From NCBI RefSeq assembly GCF_052044135.1, contig NZ_JBQDYF010000001.1:372001-436000 (forward strand): a DNA stretch of 64,000 nucleotides, read 5' to 3'. Positions 41,384-49,346 of the stretch are shown here, piece after piece (position 1 is the first letter of the stretch; the number at the start of each line of letters is the position of its first letter). The notes below the pieces were generated by a model. It did no database searches and was not told the DNA's origin. It saw only the letters and a program-made list of their open reading frames with translations. Source of the stretch: Salinisphaera sp052044135 (lineage in GTDB: Bacteria; Pseudomonadota; Gammaproteobacteria; Nevskiales; Salinisphaeraceae). The position numbers and the translations under genes are program-made.

Positions 41384-41413
41384 ATGACACTATCGTTATG
41401 GTGCAAGTATAGA
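41384..41413 (+). promoter_or_regulatory. candidate uxuA promoter with embedded operator
   Basis: ATGACA (41384-41389) and TATAGA (41408-41413) are 18 bases apart and match the sigma-70 hexamers at five and four or five positions. Between them lies CACTAT-CGTT-ATGGTG (41388-41403), an imperfect inverted repeat (five of six pairs), where a LacI-type repressor would block polymerase. It is 55 bases before ATG 41469. Confidence 0.45.
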
Positions 41414-41468
41414 CATCGTGGTCGGTGCCTGCCGATGCCACGGGGCGTACGAACAACAGGAGAGGACC

Positions 41469-42644
41469 ATGGAATACACATGGCGCTGGTTCGGTCCGCC
41501 GGACCCGGTCACGCTCGCCGAGATCCGCCAGACCGGTGCGACCGGCATCGTCACCGCGCTGCACGAGATCGACAACGACACCGCCTGGCCGGTTGACGCG
41601 ATCGAGGCGCGCAAGGCAGCCATCGAGGAGGCCGGACTGCGCTGGTCGGTGGTGGAGAGTATTCCGCTGACCGAGGCGATCCGCACCGGCGGCCCCGACC
41701 GCGACGCCGACATCGATGCCTGGGCCAGCACGCTGCGCCGGCTGGGCGCGGCCGGTGTGCAGACCGTGGCCTATAACTTCATGCCGGTCGCCGACTGGAC
41801 CCGGACCGAGCTCGCGCGGCCGTTGCCCCACGGCGGCACCGCGCTGGCCTTCGACTACATTGCCTGTGCGGCCTTCGATCTGTTCATCCTGGAGCGCCCC
41901 GGCGCGGCGAACGACTATGACCCGGCCGACCGGGCCGCCGCGCAGGCGCATTTCGATGCGCTGGATGAGCCCGCGCGCCAGCGTCTTGCCGACAACATCA
42001 CCGCCGGGCTGCCCGGCGCCGACGCCGGCTACGATCTGGCCGGGTTCCGGCAAGCGATCGCGGCCTATCGCGGCATCGGCCATGCCGGACTGCGCGAAAA
42101 TCTGCGCTACTTCCTGGAGCGCGTGGTGCCGGTCGCCGAGGCCGCCGGCGTGCGTCTGGCGATTCATCCCGATGATCCCCCGCGACCGTTGTTCGGCCTG
42201 CCGCGCATCGTCTCCTGCGCCGACGATGCCCGCTGGATTCTCGACGCCGTCGATAGCCCGGCCAACGGCCTGACGTTCTGTACCGGTTCCTACGGCGCTG
42301 CCGCCGACAACGATCTGGTGGCGATGGTCCGCGCGCTCGCGGCGCGTATCCACTTCGTGCATCTGCGCTCGGTGGCCCGCGATCTGGTCGAGCCCCGTTC
42401 GTTCGCCGAAGCCGAGCACCTGGGCGGCGATGCCGATATGGCGGGCGTGATGGCGGTGCTGCTCGACGAGGAGGATCGAAGACAGGCCGCCGGCGGCGCG
42501 TTGCTGCCGATGCGCGCCGACCACGGCCATCACGTGCTCGGCGACGCCGCGCGCGCCACCCGTGCCGGCTATCCGCTTTACGGCCGGTTGCGCGGGCTGG
42601 CCGAGTTGCGCGGTCTGGAACAGGGGCTGCGCTATGCGCGTTGA
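41469..42644 (+). CDS. uxuA: D-mannonate dehydratase
   Basis: A 391-residue TIM-barrel enzyme dehydrating D-mannonate to 2-keto-3-deoxygluconate in hexuronate breakdown. It opens with the conserved YTWRWFGPPDPVTLAEIRQTGATGIVTALHEI segment, and carries TVAYNFMPVADWTRT, RLAIHPDDPPRPLFGLPRIV, LTFCTGSYG, IHFVHLRSV and the C-terminal RADHGHHVLGD, which together supply the metal ligands (histidine, cysteine and aspartate). AGGAGAGGA precedes ATG 41469. It is divergent from the LacI regulator and kdgK, forming a small mannonate-KDG module. UxaC, UxuB and KDPG aldolase are not in the window. Confidence 0.94.
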   Translation: MEYTWRWFGPPDPVTLAEIRQTGATGIVTALHEIDNDTAWPVDAIEARKAAIEEAGLRWSVVESIPLTEAIRTGGPDRDADIDAWASTLRRLGAAGVQTVAYNFMPVADWTRTELARPLPHGGTALAFDYIACAAFDLFILERPGAANDYDPADRAAAQAHFDALDEPARQRLADNITAGLPGADAGYDLAGFRQAIAAYRGIGHAGLRENLRYFLERVVPVAEAAGVRLAIHPDDPPRPLFGLPRIVSCADDARWILDAVDSPANGLTFCTGSYGAAADNDLVAMVRALAARIHFVHLRSVARDLVEPRSFAEAEHLGGDADMAGVMAVLLDEEDRRQAAGGALLPMRADHGHHVLGDAARATRAGYPLYGRLRGLAELRGLEQGLRYAR

Positions 42645-43813
42645 CCCTCCAGGCCGGTGATCGTGTGCCAGCCCAGCGGCAGGCACAGCATGTTCAGGCC
42701 GAGCAGGCAATACAGCGCGCTGGCGGTGGTGCCGCTGGCATCGACCAGGCTGCCGGCGAGCAGCGGGACGATGAAGGCCAGCACATAGCCGACGGCGAAC
42801 ATGCCGGCTGCCACCGCCCCGGCCCGTGCGGGCGTGAGGATCAGCGCGGGCAGACTGGTCAACGCAATCAGCTGCACCGCCGAGGCCAGGCTGATCGCCA
42901 CCACGCCGCCGATCAGCCACAGCGAATCGCTGGCCATCACCACGGCGAGCCCCGCGATATGCAGCACGACGGTGGCGAACAGCAGCCGTGGCAGTGCCAG
43001 CAGGCGGCGTATCGTGGCCATCAGCAGTAGCGAGACGAACAGCTGCACGGCATTGAAGATCGCCAGCACCAGATCGATATGCGACGCCAGATGCTTGCTG
43101 GCCAATATCGCGCCCATATAGGCGTTCAACCCGAAGAACGTGGACGCGGTCAGCCCCAGCAGGCCGCCGAAGCGCCAGACGCGCGCGTCGCGCCAGTCCG
43201 GCCAGCGCGCGACCTGATCGAGCGTGGGACGCTCGCCGTGCAGCCGTGGGATCCGCAGGAACGGCGCGAGTACGACGATGGGGATCGACAGGGCGAACAG
43301 CGCCGCGCGCCAGCTGCCGCCGACCGCCGGTAGCAGCCCCGGCAGCGTCAGACCCGCGCCGACGAATTCGCCCACCATCATGCCGTTGAGATAGACCGTC
43401 GCGCCCAGGGCCACAAAGCCCGGGCACCAACGCGCGACCAGCGCCGGAAGCGCCGGCTGCATGATGGCGATGCCGAGCCCCGTAGCCGCGGTGGCGATGA
43501 GCAGGATGCCGGCATCCGGCGCCACCCCGCGCGCCGCCGAGGCCACGCCGGTCAGAATCACCGCCAGCATGAGCGCATTGCGGGCGCCGAAGCGGGCGAT
43601 CAGCCAGGCGGCTGGCACCGCGCCCAGGCCCAGTGCCAGTACCGGCAGCGTGGTCAGTGCACCCACACCGGTCTGGTTCAGCGACAGCGCCTCGGCGATG
43701 CGGGGGCCGAGCGGGGCGGCCACCAGAATCGGCGCGCGCATCGTCATCCCGGTGAGCCACAGCAGAACGAAGATTCCGGCGCGCGCCAGCACGCCGGGCG
43801 GGGTTGCGGACAT
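42632..43813 (-). CDS. CynX/NimT-family MFS transporter near the uxuA module
   Basis: A 393-residue transporter with twelve predicted helices. The first helices (FVLLWLTGMTMRAPILVAAPLGPRI) and the TVYLNGMMVGEFVGAGLTLP region place it in the CynX/NimT branch of the major facilitator superfamily. It overlaps the 3' end of uxuA by 13 bases on the opposite strand. Position suggests import of a sugar acid such as mannonate or a hexuronate, but this branch is not classically linked to sugar acids, so the link is weak. ATG 43813 is chosen; a TTG six bases upstream is less likely. Confidence 0.83.
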   Translation of the reverse strand: MSATPPGVLARAGIFVLLWLTGMTMRAPILVAAPLGPRIAEALSLNQTGVGALTTLPVLALGLGAVPAAWLIARFGARNALMLAVILTGVASAARGVAPDAGILLIATAATGLGIAIMQPALPALVARWCPGFVALGATVYLNGMMVGEFVGAGLTLPGLLPAVGGSWRAALFALSIPIVVLAPFLRIPRLHGERPTLDQVARWPDWRDARVWRFGGLLGLTASTFFGLNAYMGAILASKHLASHIDLVLAIFNAVQLFVSLLLMATIRRLLALPRLLFATVVLHIAGLAVVMASDSLWLIGGVVAISLASAVQLIALTSLPALILTPARAGAVAAGMFAVGYVLAFIVPLLAGSLVDASGTTASALYCLLGLNMLCLPLGWHTITGLEGQRA

Positions 43814-43848
43814 CGGCAACGGACGTTAACGGATGACCGGCCGCAGTC

Positions 43849-43871
43849 TAGGGCCTGTTGCCGTTGCGTGC
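43849..43871. repeat. solo terminal end of the TIR-bounded repeat
   Basis: TAGGGCCTGTTGCCGTTGCG and the following bases match the outer end of the repeat at 4217-4243 with only one substitution in the first 23 bases (TTGCG for TTTCG). The rest of the element is not found here. It lies between the MFS gene and the pyruvate kinase gene and looks like a solo end left by deletion or an abortive copy. Confidence 0.65.
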
Positions 43872-44032
43872 GAGCGCCGCGTCGGCGTGTCCAATCGAGC
43901 CGTGACCGGGCGCGCGCCACTGCGCAGGACCGCCGGGTTCGCGCACGTTCCCATCCGCGTCGGCGATGTGCTGGCGCGGCTCACGGCCCGGGGGTCTGCC
44001 GCTTTTCAAATGGTTGTGCTAGCGTCCCCCGC

Positions 44033-45454
44033 ATGCATCGCAAAACCAAGATACTCGCCACCCTCGGCCCGGCCAGCGACAGCCCGGAAACTTTGAAGCA
44101 GTTGATCGAGGCCGGCGTCGACGCCGTGCGCATCAACTTCTCCCACGGCGCTGCCGACGAGCACCGCCGGCGCGTGGATACCGTGCGCAAGGTCGCCAGG
44201 GAACTCGGCAAGGCCGTGGCCGTGCTGGGTGACCTGCAGGGCCCGAAAATCCGCATCGAATCGTTCGTGGACGGTTCGGTGGAACTCGAGAACGGGCAGA
44301 CGTTTACGCTCGATACCGAGATGGAGGCCGGCGCCGGCACCAAGGATGCGGTTGCCATCCATTTCAAGCCGTTGCTCGCGGACGTGAAAAAGGGCAGCCA
44401 GCTGATGGTCAACGACGGCGCCATCGCGCTGACCGTGACCGAGGTCGACGGCCCGCGCATCGTCACCCGCGTGGAGGTCGGCGGCAAGCTGTCCGGGCGC
44501 AAGGGCGTGAACCTGCGTGGCGGCGGCCTGTCGGCCGGCGGTCTGACCGAAAAGGACATGGAAGACATCAAGCTCGCCGCGTCGCTGGAAGTGGACTTCC
44601 TGGCCGTGTCGTTCGTGCGTGGTGCCTCCGACATGCATCAGGCCCGCCGGCTGATGAGCGAGGCCGGCGGCAGTGCCCGGCTGTGCTCCAAGATCGAGCG
44701 CGCCGAAGCGCTGGATGCGCTCGAGGAAATCATCGGTGCCTCCGATGTGGTCATGGTGGCCCGCGGCGATCTCGGCGTGGAGATCGGCGATCCCGAACTG
44801 CCGGGCGTGCAGAAGCGCATCATCGCCCAGTCGCGCGAGATGAACCGGCTGGTGATCACCGCGACCCAGATGATGGAGTCGATGATCGAAAACCCGACGC
44901 CGACCCGCGCCGAGGTGCTGGATGTGGCCAACGCCACGCTCGACGGCACCGATGCGGTGATGCTGTCGGCCGAATCGGCCGTGGGCAAGTATCCGGTGCA
45001 GACGGTCGCAGCCATGAGCCGCATCTGCCAGGGCGCGGAACGTGAGGCGGTGGCCGAACGCGCGCCCGCCGGCCTGGCGGCGCATTTCCGGCGCACCGAC
45101 GAGGCCATCGCCATGGCCACGGTCTATACCGCCCGCAACATGCACGCCGATGCCATCATCTCGCTGACCGAGTCGGGCACCACCGCCATGCTGATGTCGC
45201 GCCAGGGCGCACCGGTGCCGATCTTCGCGCTGACGCACTATCCGCGCACCGAGCAGTATCTGGCCCTGTGCCGCAATGTGTATCCGGTGGCGTTCAAGCC
45301 GAGCGAGCTGGACAGCATGGTGCCGAGTACCGAAGCCATGGCCTGCCTCAGGGCGCGTGGCGATGTGAGTGCCGGCCACCGCGTGTTGATCACCAAGGGC
45401 GATTTCACCGGTCCGGGTGGTACCAACACGATGAAGATCCTGACCGTCGAGTAA
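44033..45454 (+). CDS. pyk: pyruvate kinase
   Basis: A 473-residue glycolytic enzyme converting phosphoenolpyruvate and ADP to pyruvate and ATP. It begins MHRKTKILATLGPASDSPETL and keeps INFSHGAADEHRR, LGDLQGPKIRI, the catalytic lysine region ARLCSKIERAEAL, the metal-binding MVARGDLGVEIG, and ATQMMESMIENPTPTRAEVLDVANATLDGTDAVMLSAESAVGKYP. The C-terminal regulatory domain ends ITKGDFTGPGGTNTMKILTVE. The length is normal. ATG 44033 is chosen since conserved sequence starts there; the upstream open frame runs through the solo repeat end. It is followed by a good terminator. Confidence 0.96.
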   Translation: MHRKTKILATLGPASDSPETLKQLIEAGVDAVRINFSHGAADEHRRRVDTVRKVARELGKAVAVLGDLQGPKIRIESFVDGSVELENGQTFTLDTEMEAGAGTKDAVAIHFKPLLADVKKGSQLMVNDGAIALTVTEVDGPRIVTRVEVGGKLSGRKGVNLRGGGLSAGGLTEKDMEDIKLAASLEVDFLAVSFVRGASDMHQARRLMSEAGGSARLCSKIERAEALDALEEIIGASDVVMVARGDLGVEIGDPELPGVQKRIIAQSREMNRLVITATQMMESMIENPTPTRAEVLDVANATLDGTDAVMLSAESAVGKYPVQTVAAMSRICQGAEREAVAERAPAGLAAHFRRTDEAIAMATVYTARNMHADAIISLTESGTTAMLMSRQGAPVPIFALTHYPRTEQYLALCRNVYPVAFKPSELDSMVPSTEAMACLRARGDVSAGHRVLITKGDFTGPGGTNTMKILTVE

Positions 45455-45507
45455 TCGACGGCGCCAGGGCGTGTCGTCGTGAGATACACCCCGTGATATT
45501 CGCCGCG

Positions 45508-45543
45508 GCCGGCGTATCGCGAACTGCGGTGCGCCGGCTTTTT
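45508..45543 (+). terminator. rho-independent terminator after pyruvate kinase
   Basis: GCCGGCG (45508-45514) pairs with CGCCGGC (45532-45538), with an additional CGC/GCG pairing inside the loop, followed by five Ts (45539-45543). It ends 12 bases before the next gene. Confidence 0.82.
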
Positions 45544-45554
45544 CGTTACATGCC

Positions 45555-46634
45555 ATGACCGACAGCGCCCGCTATCTGACCCTGAAGGCCGGGCCCGCCG
45601 CGCGCGGCGCGCTCGCCGAAGGCGCGCTCACCCCCGCGCGGGTGGGCGCAGTCGCGGGCGCGGCCGGCGGGCCGAAATGGCTGGCGATTGCCGCCTTTTA
45701 TCGCGCGCTGTTCACCGACTGGTTCGCCGAACGCGAAGCGCCGCTGCCGATCGTGGGCTCCTCGATCGGCGCCTGGGCGGGCGCGGTGGCCTGTCACCCC
45801 AGCGATCCGGGCGCGGCGATCGATGCGCTGACCGAGGCCTATATCGGCCAGCGCTACAGCATGAAGCCGGATGCCGCCGAGATCACCGCGACGCTCGCGG
45901 CTATTCTCGATCAAGTGCTTACCCCCGAGGTGCGCCGCGGCGTGCTGACCCATCCGCGCTATCGCCTGCATGCGATGACGGTCCGCTCGCGCGCGGCGAT
46001 GGCCACCGATCATCGCGCGCTGCTGGCCGCCGGTTCGGTGGCCGCGGGGCTGGCCAATGCGGCCTCGCGCCGCTGGCTGGGCGCGTTCTTCGAACGCGTG
46101 GTGTTTGCCCGTGATGGCCAGTCGATGATCTATGCCGAGGACGGCATCGCCAGCCGCACGGTGGCGCTGACCGATGACAATCTGCGGGATGCGGTCTTCG
46201 CCAGTGGTAATGTGCCGTTGATCATGCAGGCCGTGAAGAATCCGGCCGGCGCGCCGCCCGGGCTGTACCGCGACGGCGGCCTCACCGATTATCACATCGA
46301 CCAGCCGTTGCTGGCGGCCGATACCGCGGCGCCGATCGTGCTCATGCCGCATTTCGACACGCGGCTGGTGCCGGGCTGGCTCGACAAGCGGCTCGGCTGG
46401 CGGGCGCCGCGCCATGCCGATCATGTGCTGCTGGTCGGCCCCGGCCCGGCGTTCAGGGATCGCCTGGTCGACGGCGCGGTGCCCGGGCGGCGCGATTTTC
46501 ATCGTTATGCCGGCGACGACGCCCGGCGTGAACGGGCCTGGCGCCAGGCGGTCGATGCCGGGCGTTTCATGCGCGATGCTTTCTTCGATCTGGTCGCGAC
46601 CGGGCGCCTGATCGAGCATGTGGAGAACCTATGA
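45555..46634 (+). CDS. patatin-like phospholipase family protein
   Basis: A 359-residue protein with the patatin hydrolase signatures: the oxyanion loop region AGAAGGPKWLAIAAF at 34-48, the nucleophile elbow GSSIGAWAG near 70-78 with the catalytic serine, and the catalytic aspartate in YRDGGLTDYH near 237-246. Patatins release fatty acids from membrane lipids through a Ser-Asp dyad. It has no signal peptide, so it acts in the cytoplasm or at the inner membrane. It overlaps maf by four bases (ATGA), which suggests coupled translation. The physiological lipid substrate is not evident. Confidence 0.86.
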   Translation: MTDSARYLTLKAGPAARGALAEGALTPARVGAVAGAAGGPKWLAIAAFYRALFTDWFAEREAPLPIVGSSIGAWAGAVACHPSDPGAAIDALTEAYIGQRYSMKPDAAEITATLAAILDQVLTPEVRRGVLTHPRYRLHAMTVRSRAAMATDHRALLAAGSVAAGLANAASRRWLGAFFERVVFARDGQSMIYAEDGIASRTVALTDDNLRDAVFASGNVPLIMQAVKNPAGAPPGLYRDGGLTDYHIDQPLLAADTAAPIVLMPHFDTRLVPGWLDKRLGWRAPRHADHVLLVGPGPAFRDRLVDGAVPGRRDFHRYAGDDARRERAWRQAVDAGRFMRDAFFDLVATGRLIEHVENL

Positions 46635-47233
46635 GCGATGCGTTGATCCTGGCCTCGGCCTCGCCGCAGCGGGCCCGCCTGCTGCAACAACTCGGGCTGG
46701 CGTTCACCGCGATCCCGGCCGATATCGATGAAACCCCGCGCGCGGGCGAGACGCCCGATGCGCTGGCCGAGCGACTGGCGCGAACCAAGGCCGAGGCCCT
46801 GTCGGCGGCTTACCCGGCCGCCCGGATCCTGGGCTCGGACACGGTGGTCGCACACGGCGCCGAGGCCTTCGGCAAGCCGGTCGATCTGGCCGACGCGCAG
46901 CGCATGCTGGGTGCGCTCGGCGGAACCACGCATCGCGTGATCACGGGCGTGGCCCTGTTCGCGGACGGCGTGACCGAAACCACGACGGTGGTCAGCGAGG
47001 TGACCCTGGATGTGCTCGACGAGGCGGCGATCGCGGCCTACTGGGCCACCGGCGAGCCGCAGGGCGCGGCTGGCGCCTATGCCATCCAGGGCCATGCCGG
47101 GCAGTTCATCTCGCATCTGTCGGGCAGTTTTTCGGCGGTGATGGGCCTGCCCGTCTATGAAACCGCGGCACTGCTGCGCGCGACCGGGCTCGATCCGTTG
47201 CGCCAGGCGAGCGCCGCCGGGGTGATGGCATGA
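46631..47233 (+). CDS. maf: Maf-family nucleoside triphosphate pyrophosphatase
   Basis: A 200-residue cytoplasmic enzyme that hydrolyses non-canonical or excess nucleoside triphosphates to monophosphates. It has the opening LILASASPQRARLL at 5-18, the catalytic-site motif ILGSDTVVAHGAEAFGKP, and the later GEPQGAAGAYAIQGHAGQFI and GSFSAVMGLPVYET. The GAYAIQG form resembles the dTTP/UTP-acting YhdE group. ATG 46631 overlaps the patatin stop by four bases and the next small gene's ATG overlaps the maf stop by four, so the three form an operon. Confidence 0.92.
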   Translation: MSDALILASASPQRARLLQQLGLAFTAIPADIDETPRAGETPDALAERLARTKAEALSAAYPAARILGSDTVVAHGAEAFGKPVDLADAQRMLGALGGTTHRVITGVALFADGVTETTTVVSEVTLDVLDEAAIAAYWATGEPQGAAGAYAIQGHAGQFISHLSGSFSAVMGLPVYETAALLRATGLDPLRQASAAGVMA

Positions 47234-47439
47234 GGGCGCCGAGTCCGGCCCGTATCGCGGTACTGTTCCCGATCTGGGCGGCCGCACTCGCGATCGCCGG
47301 CTATCTGTGGCCGACCCTGTTCAAGCCGGGCGCGTTTCTCATCGCGCCGTTTCGGCTGTCGGGCGCCGGCGTGGCCGCGCTCTGCAAGTGCTTCGACGGC
47401 TGGCGCGAATACGATCGATCGCTGAATGCCGCCGGTTAG
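47230..47439 (+). CDS. small membrane protein coupled to maf
   Basis: A 69-residue protein with a helix at about 9-30 (AVLFPIWAAALAIAGYLWPTLF) and a second, weaker hydrophobic region. I do not recognise the family. It begins in an ATGA overlap with maf, the main support for its being real. Its stop codon (TAG, 47437-47439) lies exactly where the transposase-associated sequence GGGCATGTCGATG begins, so the natural C-terminus may have been cut by an insertion that supplied this stop. Confidence 0.6.
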   Translation: MRAPSPARIAVLFPIWAAALAIAGYLWPTLFKPGAFLIAPFRLSGAGVAALCKCFDGWREYDRSLNAAG

Positions 47440-47456
47440 GGCATGTCGATGTTTCA

Positions 47457-47597
47457 TCACATAGACAGCCAAAGCAGCGTACAGGCCATGGCAACAACCG
47501 CCTCGTAGTGGGCTTTTGATTCATCGAAGCGACCATTGGCGGACTGGGCTCGCAACGTCCGTGGTTTCGGGCTCCGCGTGACTTTTCTCTTCGTTCC
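47457..47597 (-). pseudogene. C-terminal remnant of a DDE transposase (IS5-like)
   Basis: On the minus strand an open stretch of 46 codons ends at TGA 47457-47459. It reads TLRAQSANGRFDESKAHYEA then VVAMACTLLWLSM. The basic lead-in and the final MACTLLWL pattern are like the last helix of IS5-type transposases, and the stop is a few bases from the putative insertion-sequence end GGGCATGTCGATG at 47439-47451. Upstream the frame is closed by TAA at 47598-47600 and no other transposase parts are present, so only the tail remains. Assignment is by pattern memory and should be treated as tentative. Confidence 0.45.
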
Positions 47598-47714
47598 TTA
47601 AGGCATTTGTCCGCAGATCAACACAGATGTACGCAGATGGCGGTTAGTCGTTTGGGGCGTTGGTTCGAGCGTGGCGCGAACGGTTGCCTGCGCTTTGTTC
47701 CCAAGGATAGTTAC

Positions 47715-47750
47715 GTAGGTCGGATTAGGTGCTTGCACCGTAATCCGACA
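47715..47750 (+). repeat. REP-like hairpin 1
   Basis: GTCGGATTA-GGTGC pairs with GCACC-G-TAATCCGAC, a 14-base-pair stem with one bulged base and a two-base loop. The flanking GTAGGTCGGATTA word is a common extragenic palindrome in gammaproteobacteria. Confidence 0.75.
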
Positions 47751-47778
47751 GCCGAGCCACAGAGTCCGCCGATCGAGC

Positions 47779-47812
47779 GTCGGATTACGCGCTGCGCGCT
47801 AATCCGACCTAC
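47779..47812 (-). repeat. REP-like hairpin 2, opposite orientation
   Basis: GTCGGATTA-C-GCGC pairs with GCGC-TAATCCGAC around a three-base loop. The bulge and the trailing CTAC show it is inverted relative to hairpin 1, giving a head-to-head BIME-like pair 28 bases apart. Confidence 0.75.
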
Positions 47813-48002
47813 CGCTTTGTTCTCCGCCGGACTTGTTCACTTCGAGCCCATCCGACGCCGTCGCCGGTGCGCGCCTCGAATCCACTATGCCGCGAAAGCA
47901 GAACCGCATCTGCGTAAATCTGTGTTGATCTGCGGACAGTTTTCTTCGCCAAACGAAGCCCGAAAAGCATAACGGCGCCCGGTGTCGTTCGGTCGTCATC
48001 GA

Positions 48003-49346
48003 TCATGCGGCCTGTTCGAGTTCGGGCAGGCCGCGCGCCAGGGCGGCGGCGGCCAGCGCCGGCAGGGCGAGCACGGCCACCGCCACGGCCGGACCGGCCT
48101 GGCCGATCGCCGCCACGAGGCCGCCGCCGGCCAGCAGGATCACGCCGATGGTGGTGTTGGCCACCGCCGTGAGTCGGGCGCGATCCTCGCTGTTACCGAG
48201 GTCGGTGAGATAGGTCTTGCGCCCGAGCCGGACGCCGGCATGGATGCCGGCCAGCATGAAATAACCCACGGCAAATGGCCATACGCCGGCGATATGACCG
48301 AACCCGGTCCAGACGGCGAGGGCGACCAGCGCATTCAATACGGCCGCCGCCACGCCGGTGAGTATGAGGACCTGACGCGACGAATAATCCGAAAAACGCC
48401 CCCAGAACGGGGCGGACACGAGTGAGGCCAGGCCACTGACCAGCAACAGGATCGCCAGATGCGCCAGGCTCGGGCCGCCGGCGGCGCGGGCGAGCTGGGC
48501 GTAATAGGGCGCGGCGAGCGCGGTGGCGATCAACAATCCACGCACGGCGACGAAGCGGCCGAATGCCGGCTTGTCGCGCAGCAGCGCGAGGCTGTCCGCC
48601 GCGGTCTTGAGGGCGTTGCCGCCGCCCTCGGTCGCGCCGGGAAACTCGCGCAGGGCGGCGAAGATGAAGGCCGCGGCGACCCACAGCACGCCGGCCAGGG
48701 CGAGCAGGCCCAGAATCGGCTTCAGGTGCTGGCTGGCCGGCACGAACCACAGGATTGCGCCCAGCAGCACGGCCAGGCCGCCGGCCGCGCTGGAGGCGTA
48801 GCCGGAGAGCGTGCCGCGCCGGGTCTTGGCAATGGTCTTGCCCTGGACGTCCTTGTAGGACGCGGAGCACACACCGCGTCCGAGCGAGAAAACGATCAAC
48901 AGCAAAAGAATGAGGCCGCCGGCCACGGCGCCGTCGAAGGCAAGCGCGGCGCTGATCATGGCCAGTACCGACAGCCCCTGCACCGCGGCGCCCGCGACCC
49001 AGAACCACTTGCGGATCGGATGCGCACGCATCCAGCCGGCAATCACCAGCTGGGGCAGCAGGGCGAGAGATTCGCGAATCGGGACCAGCAGGCCCGCCAT
49101 CCAGGTCGGCGCGCCGAGCACGGCCATCAGCCACGGCAGCACCAGTTTCGGACTGGCCACCAGATCGCCGGCCTTGTTGGCGAAAAGCGACACGAGGTGG
49201 ACGAAGAAATTGGTCGGTTGCTCGCGACAGGCCTCATCCGAGATGTCGGTGCAGACACGGGCGTTCTCGTCGCCCGTAATCAAGTCGTAGAGATCGCGGA
49301 TCGGACTGCGGCCCGATTCTGGTGGCGGTGGCGCGCTACGGCTCAC
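48003..49346 (-). CDS. MFS transporter
   Basis: A 447-residue transporter with about twelve helices. It starts with a hydrophilic N-terminal region of about 50 residues (RDLYDLITGDENARVCTDISDEACREQP) before the first helix, which is unusual and contains two cysteines. Typical MFS loop motifs occur at LGRGVCSASYKDVQGKTIAKTRRGTLSGYASSA, reminiscent of a group of proteobacterial MFS proteins with unknown substrates. GTG 49346 is chosen: it overlaps the stop of the upstream GGCT gene by four bases and GGGAGAA lies five bases before it. The frame is open further upstream without support. Confidence 0.8.
   Translation of the reverse strand: MSRSAPPPPESGRSPIRDLYDLITGDENARVCTDISDEACREQPTNFFVHLVSLFANKAGDLVASPKLVLPWLMAVLGAPTWMAGLLVPIRESLALLPQLVIAGWMRAHPIRKWFWVAGAAVQGLSVLAMISAALAFDGAVAGGLILLLLIVFSLGRGVCSASYKDVQGKTIAKTRRGTLSGYASSAAGGLAVLLGAILWFVPASQHLKPILGLLALAGVLWVAAAFIFAALREFPGATEGGGNALKTAADSLALLRDKPAFGRFVAVRGLLIATALAAPYYAQLARAAGGPSLAHLAILLLVSGLASLVSAPFWGRFSDYSSRQVLILTGVAAAVLNALVALAVWTGFGHIAGVWPFAVGYFMLAGIHAGVRLGRKTYLTDLGNSEDRARLTAVANTTIGVILLAGGGLVAAIGQAGPAVAVAVLALPALAAAALARGLPELEQAA

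Larger units (their letters stand above)
47608..47938. repeat. 331-base element bounded by 32-base inverted repeats
   Basis: The sequence at 47608-47639 (starting TGTCCGCAGATCAACACAGA) is the inverted complement of 47907-47938 with one mismatch, and the similarity continues weakly inwards. Core words such as CCGCAGATCAACACAGAT recur as dispersed repeats in many bacterial genomes. The interior contains two REP-like hairpins in opposite orientation (47715-47750 and 47779-47812) and no gene. It occupies the gap between the maf operon and the MFS gene at 48003. Confidence 0.75.

Noticed and set aside
39295..41481. A 728-codon frame joining kdgK to sequence upstream
   Set aside because: Only the kinase part from ATG 40242 is protein-like; the remainder is an alternative frame of the LacI gene.
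40239..43760. A 1173-codon fused frame joining the LacI regulator with sequence antisense to uxuA
   Set aside because: Only the last 345 codons look like protein (LacI). The upstream part is antisense to uxuA and out of frame with the MFS gene; ATG 41276 is the natural start.
47608..47938. A CRISPR array in the repeat island
   Set aside because: There are inverted, not regularly spaced direct repeats; no leader or cas genes are present.
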